From: Gammaproteobacteria bacterium | GTDB taxonomy: Bacteria > Pseudomonadota > Gammaproteobacteria > Steroidobacterales > Steroidobacteraceae | Direction: 5' to 3' | NCBI GenBank assembly: GCA_030043215.1 | Contig: JASHYG010000326.1 | Location: forward strand, 1 to 5,841 | DNA length: 5,841 nt | Translations under genes and position numbers: made by a program | The notes under the pieces: generated by a model | Seen by the model: only the letters and a program-made list of their open reading frames with translations | Told to the model about the DNA's origin: nothing | Database searches by the model: none | Shown: in pieces, positions 1-5,415 of the stretch | Layout of the letters: each line of letters opens with the position of its first letter | Position numbering within the stretch: the stretch's first letter is position 1

Positions 1-294
1 GTGCGCGCCATAGGAGAGTCCGACGGAGCCCGATGCCCTCGAGATCTCCTCCATCGCGATCGCATGTGCGAGATAGCCGAGCCCCGCGCCTCCCCAGCGC
101 TCGGGTACCGTGATGCCGAGCAGTCCCTGCTCTCCGAGCAGGGGCCACAGGGAGCGTGGAAACTCGTTCGACTGATCGATGCCTGCCGCGAGCGGTGCGA
201 TTCTCTCCTGTGCAAGCCGCCGCACCGCCGCGCGGACCTCGGTGACCGTCTGTCCCAGACCGAAATCGAGCTCGAGCGATTCAAACGGAGACAT
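1..294 (-). CDS. liuA: Isovaleryl-CoA dehydrogenase, N-terminal part (cut by window edge)
   Basis: An acyl-CoA dehydrogenase that oxidises isovaleryl-CoA to 3-methylcrotonyl-CoA with FAD and passes electrons to ETF, in the cytoplasmic leucine-degradation pathway. Only the first 98 residues are visible. They start at an ATG (complement of 292-294) preceded by a GAGG Shine-Dalgarno six bases upstream. Seen: an alpha-helical acyl-CoA dehydrogenase N-domain with the segments FPRSLWPLLGEQGLLGI (about residues 45-61), a WGGAGLGY turn (67-74), and SRASGSVGLSYGAH (85-98). The last of these is the hallmark of the isovaleryl-CoA dehydrogenase subgroup. The catalytic Glu and the FAD-binding C-domain lie outside the window. 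The gene is divergent from a carboxylase that acts on its product, which supports the assignment. A short-chain acyl-CoA dehydrogenase of another specificity is possible but less likely. Confidence 0.9.
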   Translation of the reverse strand, partial: MSPFESLELDFGLGQTVTEVRAAVRRLAQERIAPLAAGIDQSNEFPRSLWPLLGEQGLLGITVPERWGGAGLGYLAHAIAMEEISRASGSVGLSYGAH

Positions 295-297
295 GGC

Positions 298-326
298 TTG
301 CCTCGCGCCGAGGGGAGTCCTAGGAT
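298..326 (+). promoter_or_regulatory. Candidate promoter for the carboxylase gene
   Basis: TTGCCT (298-303) and TAGGAT (321-326) match the sigma-70 boxes at four of six positions each, with an exact 17-bp spacer. Transcription would start near 333, inside the palindrome at 323-339, leaving a leader of about 60 nt before the GTG at 393. A weak box match is common by chance in a region this short. The spacer and the overlap with the palindrome are what raise it above noise. Confidence 0.35.
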
Positions 327-339
327 TGTCGGACAATCC
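323..339. promoter_or_regulatory. 17-bp perfect palindrome, candidate operator between the divergent leucine genes
   Basis: GGATTGTC and GACAATCC are perfect inverted arms of 8 bp around a single central G. The site lies in the divergent region between the dehydrogenase start (294) and the carboxylase start (393). It overlaps the -10 boxes of the weak promoter candidates on both strands, as a shared operator would. The core has the form TTGTC-n-GACAA, similar in style to sites of GntR/FadR-type dimeric regulators. It does not look like my recollection of the LiuR (MerR-family) site. The palindrome is directly visible. Its function and the identity of the regulator are inference, and no regulator gene is present in the window. 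Confidence 0.55.
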
Positions 340-354
340 GACCATTGACCGCAA
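325..354 (-). promoter_or_regulatory. Candidate promoter for the isovaleryl-CoA dehydrogenase gene
   Basis: Read on the minus strand, TTGCGG (354-349) and GACAAT (330-325) are separated by 18 bp. The -10 lies inside the palindrome and matches four of six consensus bases; the -35 matches only TTG. The leader to the ATG would be about 25 nt. This is a weak candidate, listed because the region must contain a promoter for this gene and the palindrome overlap mirrors that on the other strand. Confidence 0.25.
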
Positions 355-372
355 GGGGTAAGCTGGGCTCCC

Positions 373-385
373 CTCGAGGCTCGAG
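373..385. repeat. CTCGAG-G-CTCGAG palindromic repeat in the carboxylase leader
   Basis: Two CTCGAG hexamers separated by one G form a 13-bp odd palindrome that ends seven bases before the GTG at 393. It covers the only GAGG-like stretch upstream of that start (376-379, spacing 13). In RNA it could affect ribosome access, or it may be chance in GC-rich sequence. No function is established. Confidence 0.3.
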
Positions 386-392
386 CCGTACG

Positions 393-2378
393 GTGTTCCG
401 CAAGCTTCTCATCGCCAATCGAGGCGAGATCGCCTGCCGCATTGCGCGCACGGCGCACCGCCTGGGCCTCGCGGTCGTCGGCGTTCATTCGGAGGCCGAC
501 GCCGGCGCGCGGCACGTGCGGATGGCGGATGAGAGCTGGCCGATCGGCCCCGCGCGGGCCAAGGAGAGCTATCTCAACGCGCAGGCCATCCTGGAGGCGG
601 CGCGCCGCTGCGGCGCGGATGCGATCCATCCCGGCTACGGCTTTCTTGCGGAGAGCGAGCAGTTCGCCGCGGCATGTGCGGCGGCTGGGATCGTCTTCGT
701 CGGGCCATCCGCGGCGGCGATTGCCGCGATGGGGAACAAGGCAGCGGCAAAGGAGCGCATGCGGCGCGCGGGCGTGCCCGTCCTGCAGGGCTACCACGGA
801 GAGGACCAGACCCTTGCGGCGCTCGAGCGGCGCGGGCGCAAGCTCGGGTTTCCCCTGATTGTCAAGCCGAGCGGCGGCGGTGGCGGCAAGGGCATGCAGA
901 TCGTGCGGGAGGCGGCGGAGCTGCGGGCCGCGCTCGAGGCATCGCGACGCGTCGCGGCGAGCGCTTTCGCCGATGAGCGGCTGCTGCTCGAGCGGTATCT
1001 GCCTGCTGCAAGGCACGTCGAGGTGCAGGTGCTCGCGGATCGGCACGGCTCGGTGCTGCATGTTCTCGATCGGGACTGCTCGGTGCAGCGCAGGCATCAG
1101 AAGCTGATCGAGGAGTCGCCGGCGCCTCAACTCGATGCACCGCTGCGCGCTGCCATGGCCGAGGCGGCGTGCACGGTCGCGCGAGAGGTAGCGTACGAGG
1201 GTGCCGGCACCGTCGAGTTCCTGCTCGATGAGGCGGAGTTCTTCTTCATGGAGATGAATACTCGGCTGCAGGTCGAGCATGGAGTGACCGAGGCCGTGGC
1301 GGGGCTCGACCTGGTGGAGTGGCAGCTGCGGATTGCTGCGGGTGAGCCGCTGGCTTTCGCGCAGACGGACATCGCCGCTCGGGGCCATGCGGTCGAGGTG
1401 CGAGTGTGCGCGGAGGATCCCGCCCACGATTTTCGTCCGGCGGCGGGAATCCTGCGGCTCGCTGCCTGGCCGCGCGCCGACCGCGAGCTGCGCGTCGACG
1501 CCGGATTCGACACCGGGGATGGCGTTCCTCCGCATTACGATTCGCTGCTCGCGAAGATCATTGCACATGGCGCGACGCGCACGGCGGCCATCGCGCGCCT
1601 GCGCAGCGCACTCGACGAAACGCGCATCGCCGGCGTACCGACGAATGTTGCGTGGCTCGCTGCCGCTCTCGACAGCGAGGCTTTCCAGACCGGGCCGGTC
1701 AACACCGACTTTGTCGTACGTCACGGGGCGACGCTCGCGGCGCATCCGGACAGCGGCGCACTCGCGCCGTTTGCGGCAGCGGCCGAAGCTCTTGCGCTGC
1801 AGGGCGCCCCCTCGCCGGCATCGCCCTGGGACGTGCTGGACGGGTTTCGCCTCGGTGCACCCGAGCCCATCGAGGTACGGTTGCGCTCCGCGGGCGATGC
1901 GTGGATCGGCGAGGTCCGGATGCGGAGCCGATCGATCGTGGAGGTGGCCGTTCCCGGGCCACGGGGACCGAGTCCGGATCTCGGTATCGAGGGACAGCTC
2001 GAGGAGGACGGGGTTCTCGAGTTGCGGCCCCGGCTGGGCGGGGAGGCGGCGCACGCACTCGTGAGCGCCGGCCACATCGACGTTTGGCGTCATGCCCGTC
2101 ACGTGGAGTTCCGGGTCGAGAGCGTGGACACGGATGCTTTTACCGATTGCCGTCCGGCCGGTAGCCTGGCCGCGACGCTGCCCGGGGTGGTGGTCGGCGT
2201 GCAGGCCGCTCCGGGGGAGCATGTGGTCGAGGGACAGGCTCTCCTCGTCATCGAGGCGATGAAAATGGAGCACACGATCCGTGCGCCGCGGGCCGGAGTC
2301 ATTGCGGCGGTTCACGTTCGCGCGGGCGACCGGGTGAGAGAGGGAGACACGCTCGTCAGGCTGGACTCCCTCCCGTGA
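393..2378 (+). CDS. liuD: 3-Methylcrotonyl-CoA carboxylase, biotin-containing alpha subunit
   Basis: Carboxylates its own biotin with ATP and bicarbonate and hands CO2 to a beta subunit that makes 3-methylglutaconyl-CoA (leucine degradation, cytoplasm). I prefer the GTG at 393 (661 aa). The frame runs back to a TTG at 345 (677 aa), but homologues begin at FRKLLIANRGEIACRI and the extra 16 residues look like leader sequence. Numbering from the TTG: biotin carboxylase N-domain about 17-130; ATP-grasp with glycine loop 177-184; ATP and active-site residues in the positions expected from E. coli AccC (K132, K174, H224, K253, E291, E303, N305, R307, Q309, E311, R353); a BC C-domain to about 460; a linking domain 460-600; and a biotinyl domain with EAMKM, biotin on K640. 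The GYHGEDQ segment (149-155) and the dehydrogenase next door favour methylcrotonyl-CoA over propionyl- or geranyl-CoA. Odd residues: HG for HP at 312-313, KP at 174-175, and ATLPG in place of the usual APMPG before the biotin site. The beta subunit is not in the window. Confidence 0.88.
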   Translation: MFRKLLIANRGEIACRIARTAHRLGLAVVGVHSEADAGARHVRMADESWPIGPARAKESYLNAQAILEAARRCGADAIHPGYGFLAESEQFAAACAAAGIVFVGPSAAAIAAMGNKAAAKERMRRAGVPVLQGYHGEDQTLAALERRGRKLGFPLIVKPSGGGGGKGMQIVREAAELRAALEASRRVAASAFADERLLLERYLPAARHVEVQVLADRHGSVLHVLDRDCSVQRRHQKLIEESPAPQLDAPLRAAMAEAACTVAREVAYEGAGTVEFLLDEAEFFFMEMNTRLQVEHGVTEAVAGLDLVEWQLRIAAGEPLAFAQTDIAARGHAVEVRVCAEDPAHDFRPAAGILRLAAWPRADRELRVDAGFDTGDGVPPHYDSLLAKIIAHGATRTAAIARLRSALDETRIAGVPTNVAWLAAALDSEAFQTGPVNTDFVVRHGATLAAHPDSGALAPFAAAAEALALQGAPSPASPWDVLDGFRLGAPEPIEVRLRSAGDAWIGEVRMRSRSIVEVAVPGPRGPSPDLGIEGQLEEDGVLELRPRLGGEAAHALVSAGHIDVWRHARHVEFRVESVDTDAFTDCRPAGSLAATLPGVVVGVQAAPGEHVVEGQALLVIEAMKMEHTIRAPRAGVIAAVHVRAGDRVREGDTLVRLDSLP

Positions 2379-2383
2379 CGGAG

Positions 2384-2410
2384 CCCCGCTCGGCGGCTCG
2401 AGCGGCTGGC
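2384..2410 (+). terminator. Stem-loop after the carboxylase stop codon, no T-tract
   Basis: CCGCTCG (2386-2392) and CGAGCGG (2399-2405) form a perfect 7-bp stem with a six-base loop, starting eight bases after the TGA. Flanking GCC/GGC can extend it with a small bulge. No run of T follows, so it would be an imperfect intrinsic terminator, or a stem that stabilises or processes the mRNA 3' end. Confidence 0.35.
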
Positions 2411-2459
2411 CCGCGCGCGCGCCAGCGCGAGGGGGGATACCCGGCGGGGCATCTTTGCG

Positions 2460-2465
2460 CATAAT
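2460..2465 (+). promoter_or_regulatory. Candidate -10 element for the transporter operon
   Basis: CATAAT matches the sigma-70 -10 consensus at five of six positions. It sits 39 bases before the transporter start, in a short AT-richer island within very GC-rich DNA. No convincing -35 lies 16-18 bp upstream (that stretch reads roughly ATACCC). It may be activator-dependent. The implied leader is about 30 nt. Confidence 0.35.
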
Positions 2466-2504
2466 CGGCCTCCCGCTCGTGGGCGGCAACGATCGAGGGC
2501 AGCG

Positions 2505-3905
2505 TTGAGCCAGATCATTCAGGTCGAGGAGCTCGTTGACGGGCAGAGGATCGGCTGGTTCAACCTGAATCTGCTCATCTGGTCCTTCCTCGCCATGTTC
2601 GCCGACGGGTACGACATCGGCGCGCTGTCCTTCGCGCAGCCTGCGCTCGAGAGGTTGTGGCACGTGCCGAAGGCCGCGTTCGGGCCGGCGTCGAGCGCGA
2701 GCCTGTTCGGTATTTTACTCGGAGCGCCGCTCCTCGGGCTCATCGGAGACCGGTACGGTCGCAAGACCGCCATCATTCTCGGCAGCCTCATCTACGGGGT
2801 GAGCTCCATCGCGATCGTCGGGACGCACAATCTCGATCAGGTGATCGTGCTGCGCTTCATCACGGGCATCGGCCTCGGCGGACTGATGCCGAACACCATC
2901 GCCCTGAACTCCGAGCTCGCCCCGAAGCGCCTGCGCGCGACGCTCATCACGCTCATGTTCGTCGGGATCACGCTCGGGAGCAGCGCGCCCGGCCTCATCG
3001 CCTACGGCTTGATGCCGCGATACGGCTGGACGGTGCTGTTCCTCATCGGCGGCGTCGTTCCGCTCGCGGTGGCCGCGTGTCTCGTGCGCGCGCTGCCGGA
3101 GTCGGTCAAGTTCCTCACGCTCCGAGGCGGCAGGCAACGCCAGCTGCTCGCGACGGCGCGCAAGATGAGGCGCGACCTCGCCCTCGCGGACGATGTCGAG
3201 TTCGTGATGGCGCCCGCGGCCGATGCGGGGGCCGATGTCGTGGGGATTCGGCAGCTGTTTGCCGGCGGCCTCACTTGGATCACGCCGCTCCTGTGGCTGT
3301 GTTTCTGCACGGCGTTGATGTCGAACTACTTTCTCAACTCCTTTCTGCCGCTCATCTTCCGCGACAGCGGTCTGCCTGCCGGCAAGGCGGCGCTCGCCGC
3401 CACGCTGTATCACGTCGGCGGCACGGTCGGCGGGCTGCTCATGAGCATGCTGCTGGATCGCTTCGGCTTCGTCGTGATCGCGGCGCTGTTCGTGCTCGCG
3501 GCGCCGGCGGTCTGGGCACTGGGCATCGTGCACACGACGTTCCTCACTCTCGCGCCCCTCGCGGCTGCGTCCGGCTTGGCCGTTCTCGGCGCGCAATTCG
3601 GGAACAATGCGGCGGCCGGCCTCCTGTACCCAACCGCCGTGCGCTCGAAGGGCGTCGGCTGGGCTCTGGGTGTCGGCCGCTTCGGCGCGGTCGTCGGACC
3701 GCTCCTCGGCGGAGTGCTGCTCGGCATGAACCTGCCGCTGCGGCAGCTGTTTCTCGCGGCTGCCGCGCCGATGCTCGTCGGCGCCGTTGCGGCCGTCGCA
3801 CTGGTGCGGCTCTGCCACGTCCGGCTCGGCGGTCTTCGTCTGGGGGACGTTCCCGTGAGCTCGGCGCCGCCCCTGCCGGGAGCCGGCGCGCCGTTACCGC
3901 ACTGA
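2505..3905 (+). CDS. MFS transporter, aromatic acid:H+ symporter (AAHS) type
   Basis: An inner-membrane proton symporter of 466 aa, a usual length for the family, with 12 predicted helices: six at about 20-195, a cytoplasmic loop at 200-250, and six at about 256-436. Diagnostic motifs: DGYD in helix 1 (34-37), the charged acid-transport signature of this family; GDRYGRK in the 2-3 loop (81-87); RFITGIGLGGLMPN in helix 4 (117-130); PESVKFL after helix 6 (198-204); LLDRFG in the 8-9 loop (316-321); and YPTAVRSKGVGWALGVGR (375-392), typical of AAHS members such as 4-hydroxybenzoate and benzoate carriers. The start is a TTG with GAGGG six bases upstream. No aromatic-degradation gene is present nearby, so the substrate (an aromatic or other small carboxylic acid) cannot be named. 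The stop is four bases from the next gene, which suggests co-transcription. Confidence 0.88.
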   Translation: MSQIIQVEELVDGQRIGWFNLNLLIWSFLAMFADGYDIGALSFAQPALERLWHVPKAAFGPASSASLFGILLGAPLLGLIGDRYGRKTAIILGSLIYGVSSIAIVGTHNLDQVIVLRFITGIGLGGLMPNTIALNSELAPKRLRATLITLMFVGITLGSSAPGLIAYGLMPRYGWTVLFLIGGVVPLAVAACLVRALPESVKFLTLRGGRQRQLLATARKMRRDLALADDVEFVMAPAADAGADVVGIRQLFAGGLTWITPLLWLCFCTALMSNYFLNSFLPLIFRDSGLPAGKAALAATLYHVGGTVGGLLMSMLLDRFGFVVIAALFVLAAPAVWALGIVHTTFLTLAPLAAASGLAVLGAQFGNNAAAGLLYPTAVRSKGVGWALGVGRFGAVVGPLLGGVLLGMNLPLRQLFLAAAAPMLVGAVAAVALVRLCHVRLGGLRLGDVPVSSAPPLPGAGAPLPH

Positions 3906-3909
3906 TCCT

Positions 3910-4461
3910 ATGCCGCCCGCTGCGATCGCTCTCCGCCGCCGGCCCTTCCTCGCGCCGATCTGGCTGGCCGTGCTGCTGGCCGTGATCGCGGCCGTCGTCG
4001 CGTTCGAGGCCTATCAGTCGGCGACGATCACGACCATCGTCGTGGTACAGCCTGCCGAGAGCGCCCTCGGCAGCATCCAGGATGCGCCGCTGATGCTCGA
4101 GGGAGAGCAGCGCGCGGAGCGCCTGGCGCAGCTCTTTGGCAGCACCGCAGCGCCGGGGCGCATCATGGCCATCTACGTGGCCTCGACGCGACGGACGCAG
4201 CAGACGGCCGCGCCGCTCGCCGCGCGACTCGGCCTCCAGCCCATCGTCGTCTCCGCGGAGGATGTGGGCGGGACCGTGAATCGTGTCCTGAGCGAGCATC
4301 GTGGCGAGGCGGTCATGATCGTCTCGGGCACCGCGTGGCGGCTCGTCGGGGCGCTGACAGGCGCCGCGCTTGCTGCGCCCCCCACCGACGACTACGGGAA
4401 CATCTACATCGTCAGCATGCCGATGGTCGGAAGCGCGGGAATCGTGCATCTGCGCTATTGA
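3910..4461 (+). CDS. Membrane-anchored histidine-phosphatase-like protein, catalytically degenerate
   Basis: 183 aa. Residues 16-33 form one hydrophobic helix after a basic N-terminus (RRRP), so it is probably anchored with the rest in the periplasm. The remainder follows the phosphoglycerate-mutase/histidine phosphatase fold: a strand TTIVVV (41-46), LEGEQRAERLAQLF (63-76), and ASTRRTQQTAAPLAARLGL (91-109), the last nearly canonical. Both catalytic histidine motifs are replaced. The usual RH after the first strand is Q47-P48 (then AE). The later GHS after the VMIV strand (135-138) is S-G-T (139-141). The reading frame is continuous, so this is not a frameshift. Known for the fold: the first His is the phosphorylated nucleophile, so phosphatase activity is unlikely; a binding or scaffold role is inference. 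The gene has no clear Shine-Dalgarno and starts four bases after the transporter stop, so it may be translationally coupled to it. Confidence 0.8.
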   Translation: MPPAAIALRRRPFLAPIWLAVLLAVIAAVVAFEAYQSATITTIVVVQPAESALGSIQDAPLMLEGEQRAERLAQLFGSTAAPGRIMAIYVASTRRTQQTAAPLAARLGLQPIVVSAEDVGGTVNRVLSEHRGEAVMIVSGTAWRLVGALTGAALAAPPTDDYGNIYIVSMPMVGSAGIVHLRY

Positions 4462-4479
4462 GCCCGAGGGACACCGGGC
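4462..4479. terminator. Weak hairpin between convergent genes
   Basis: GCCCG (4462-4466) and CGGGC (4475-4479) can pair around an eight-base loop directly after the phosphatase-like gene's stop. This 49-bp gap separates two convergent genes, where a bidirectional terminator would be expected. The stem is short and no T-tract is visible on either strand, so it is only a candidate. Confidence 0.2.
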
Positions 4480-4510
4480 GGCCGTGAATGTCCGGCGGGT
4501 GTTGCGCGGC

Positions 4511-4957
4511 TCAGCGGCTCAGCAGCGCGCGGATGAAGGCCTCGTGCCTCCCGATACGGAAGTCCGCGCGGACGGCGTCGCGAATGATGCCCTCTGCGTC
4601 GATCAGGAAGGTCGCCCGCCGCAGACCGAGGCTGAACGGGCCGGTGACACCGTACAGGCGCGCGACCGACTTCTCGGCGTCCGAGAGCAGAGTGAAGGGC
4701 AGCTCGTACTTGGCGCGAAAGGCTCGATGGGTCGCGGGCGTTTGCGGGCTGACACCCGCGACGGTCAGATCGGACCTCCCAAGATCGGAGTGCATATCTC
4801 GGATCGCGCAGGCTTCCCGTGTGCAGCCAGGCGTGAAATCCGCCGGGTAGAAATAAAGGATGAGTTTGCGCTCGCGGAGGAGGGCCGAGAGCGAGACCGG
4901 CTCGCCGTCCTGGTCGGGCAGCGTGAATTCCGGAGCGCGAGCGCCCGGTCGTAGCAT
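4511..4957 (-). CDS. bcp: Peroxiredoxin, Bcp/PrxQ family
   Basis: A cytoplasmic thiol peroxidase that reduces H2O2 and organic hydroperoxides using thioredoxin. 148 aa, a usual Bcp length. The thioredoxin-like fold starts at APEFTLPDQDG (8-18). The active site P38-xxx-T42-xx-C45 carries the peroxidatic cysteine, and C50 five residues later is the resolving cysteine of the helix-2 PrxQ subtype. R114 in LRRATFLID (112-120) is in the place of the usual conserved arginine. The start is the ATG at 4957-4955, with GGAG nine bases upstream, and family members begin at this point. The open frame continues upstream to 5239, but that extension is antisense to the tRNA gene and is not coding. The gene is convergent with the phosphatase-like gene and divergent from the tRNA gene. 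Confidence 0.92.
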   Translation of the reverse strand: MLRPGARAPEFTLPDQDGEPVSLSALLRERKLILYFYPADFTPGCTREACAIRDMHSDLGRSDLTVAGVSPQTPATHRAFRAKYELPFTLLSDAEKSVARLYGVTGPFSLGLRRATFLIDAEGIIRDAVRADFRIGRHEAFIRALLSR

Positions 4958-4987
4958 GAGCGTGAGCTCCGTGGCGGACAGGCGATG

Positions 4988-5016
4988 ATCATAGCCGCCC
5001 GCCGAGCGCCTGTGAG
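4988..5016 (-). promoter_or_regulatory. Candidate promoter for the peroxiredoxin gene
   Basis: On the minus strand, CTCACA (5016-5011) and TATGAT (4993-4988) are 17 bp apart. The -35 matches four of six consensus bases and the -10 five of six. Transcription would begin near 4980 and give a leader of roughly 23 nt that contains the GGAG ribosome-binding site. Confidence 0.5.
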
Positions 5017-5057
5017 AGCTTCCATGCGGGGCGCCGCTCGAGAGGGCGGTGGCCGAG

Positions 5058-5079
5058 TGCAGTGGCTGATTGCAGTGGC
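5058..5079 (+). repeat. Two direct copies of TGCAGTGGC
   Basis: The nonamer occurs at 5058-5066 and 5071-5079, a 13-bp period, in the intergenic stretch between the peroxiredoxin and tRNA promoters. It lies just upstream of the tRNA -35 region. It could be a protein-binding site for the tRNA promoter or simply a local duplication. Confidence 0.35.
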
Positions 5080-5084
5080 CGGGT

Positions 5085-5112
5085 TTGCCCGGCGGGCCGC
5101 CGATGCTAGAAT
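5085..5112 (+). promoter_or_regulatory. Promoter of the tRNA-Ala gene
   Basis: TAGAAT (5107-5112) matches the -10 consensus at five of six positions. It is preceded by TGC, which gives an extended -10 (TGn). TTGCCC (5085-5090) is a plausible -35 with a 16-bp spacer. The bases after the -10 (CCCGCGCC) are GC-only, as in the discriminators of stringently controlled stable-RNA promoters. The predicted start near 5119 leaves a 5' leader of about 40 nt for processing. Confidence 0.6.
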
Positions 5113-5158
5113 CCCGCGCCGCTTCGCAGGCCCTGCCTGCCTGGAAGGCGGCTCGTGT

Positions 5159-5234
<76 letters not shown>

Positions 5235-5415
5235 ATCACTTGCTCTACTTTTCAACGCCCCCAAGAATCTCGATCACGGGGCGGGCTCTCGGGGCGGACT
5301 GCGGCTAAGGGTGAAGCCCAAGATGGGCACCGCGGCCGTATCCCAGTCATGCGTATCGTGAGGGACTTGGTGCCGGCGTGGCAGCTCGGGGTGCGGCGCA
5401 CGGGCCGCGTGGGGC
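5235..5415. other. Intergenic region between the tRNA and the NTF2-like gene
   Basis: 181 bases with no convincing reading frame. There is no clear T-rich terminator for the tRNA; TTTT occurs at 5249-5252 without a preceding extra stem. A short GCCC/GGGC stem (5316-5319 with 5325-5328) is visible but weak. Confidence 0.5.
5391..5410 (-). terminator. Possible terminator stem of the NTF2-like gene
   Basis: GCGGC (5393-5397) and GCCGC (5404-5408) pair around a six-base loop and can be extended by two G-T pairs on one strand. The stem lies 5-25 bases beyond the stop codon of the minus-strand gene. No T-tract follows, so this is only a candidate. Confidence 0.25.

Noticed and set aside
1..348. 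115-codon plus-strand open frame at the window start
   Set aside because: It is antisense to the isovaleryl-CoA dehydrogenase N-terminus, whose minus-strand translation is strongly conserved in character.
1333..2164. Long alternative plus-strand frames within the carboxylase gene
   Set aside because: Arg-rich shadows of the carboxylase. No frameshift is needed, because the main frame shows all domains to the biotin site.
2411..2430. Alternating GC run (CCGCGCGCGC) between the carboxylase and the transporter as a Z-DNA or repeat element
   Set aside because: Short and expected in DNA this rich in GC. No repeat unit is shared with the rest of the window.
2715..3818. 367-codon minus-strand open frame opposite the transporter gene
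   Set aside because: The product is rich in Arg, Glu and Asp with no fold signature. It mirrors the third-position GC bias of the real gene.
2657..3985. 442-codon plus-strand open frame inside the transporter gene
   Set aside because: It is a +1/+2 shadow in GC-rich DNA. The translation is dominated by Arg, Ala and His with no hydrophobic segments or recognisable motif, while the overlapping frame is a clear MFS protein.
3544..4449. 301-codon minus-strand open frame opposite the transporter 3' end and the phosphatase-like gene
   Set aside because: Charged, low-complexity translation with no motif, fully explained by the two plus-strand genes.
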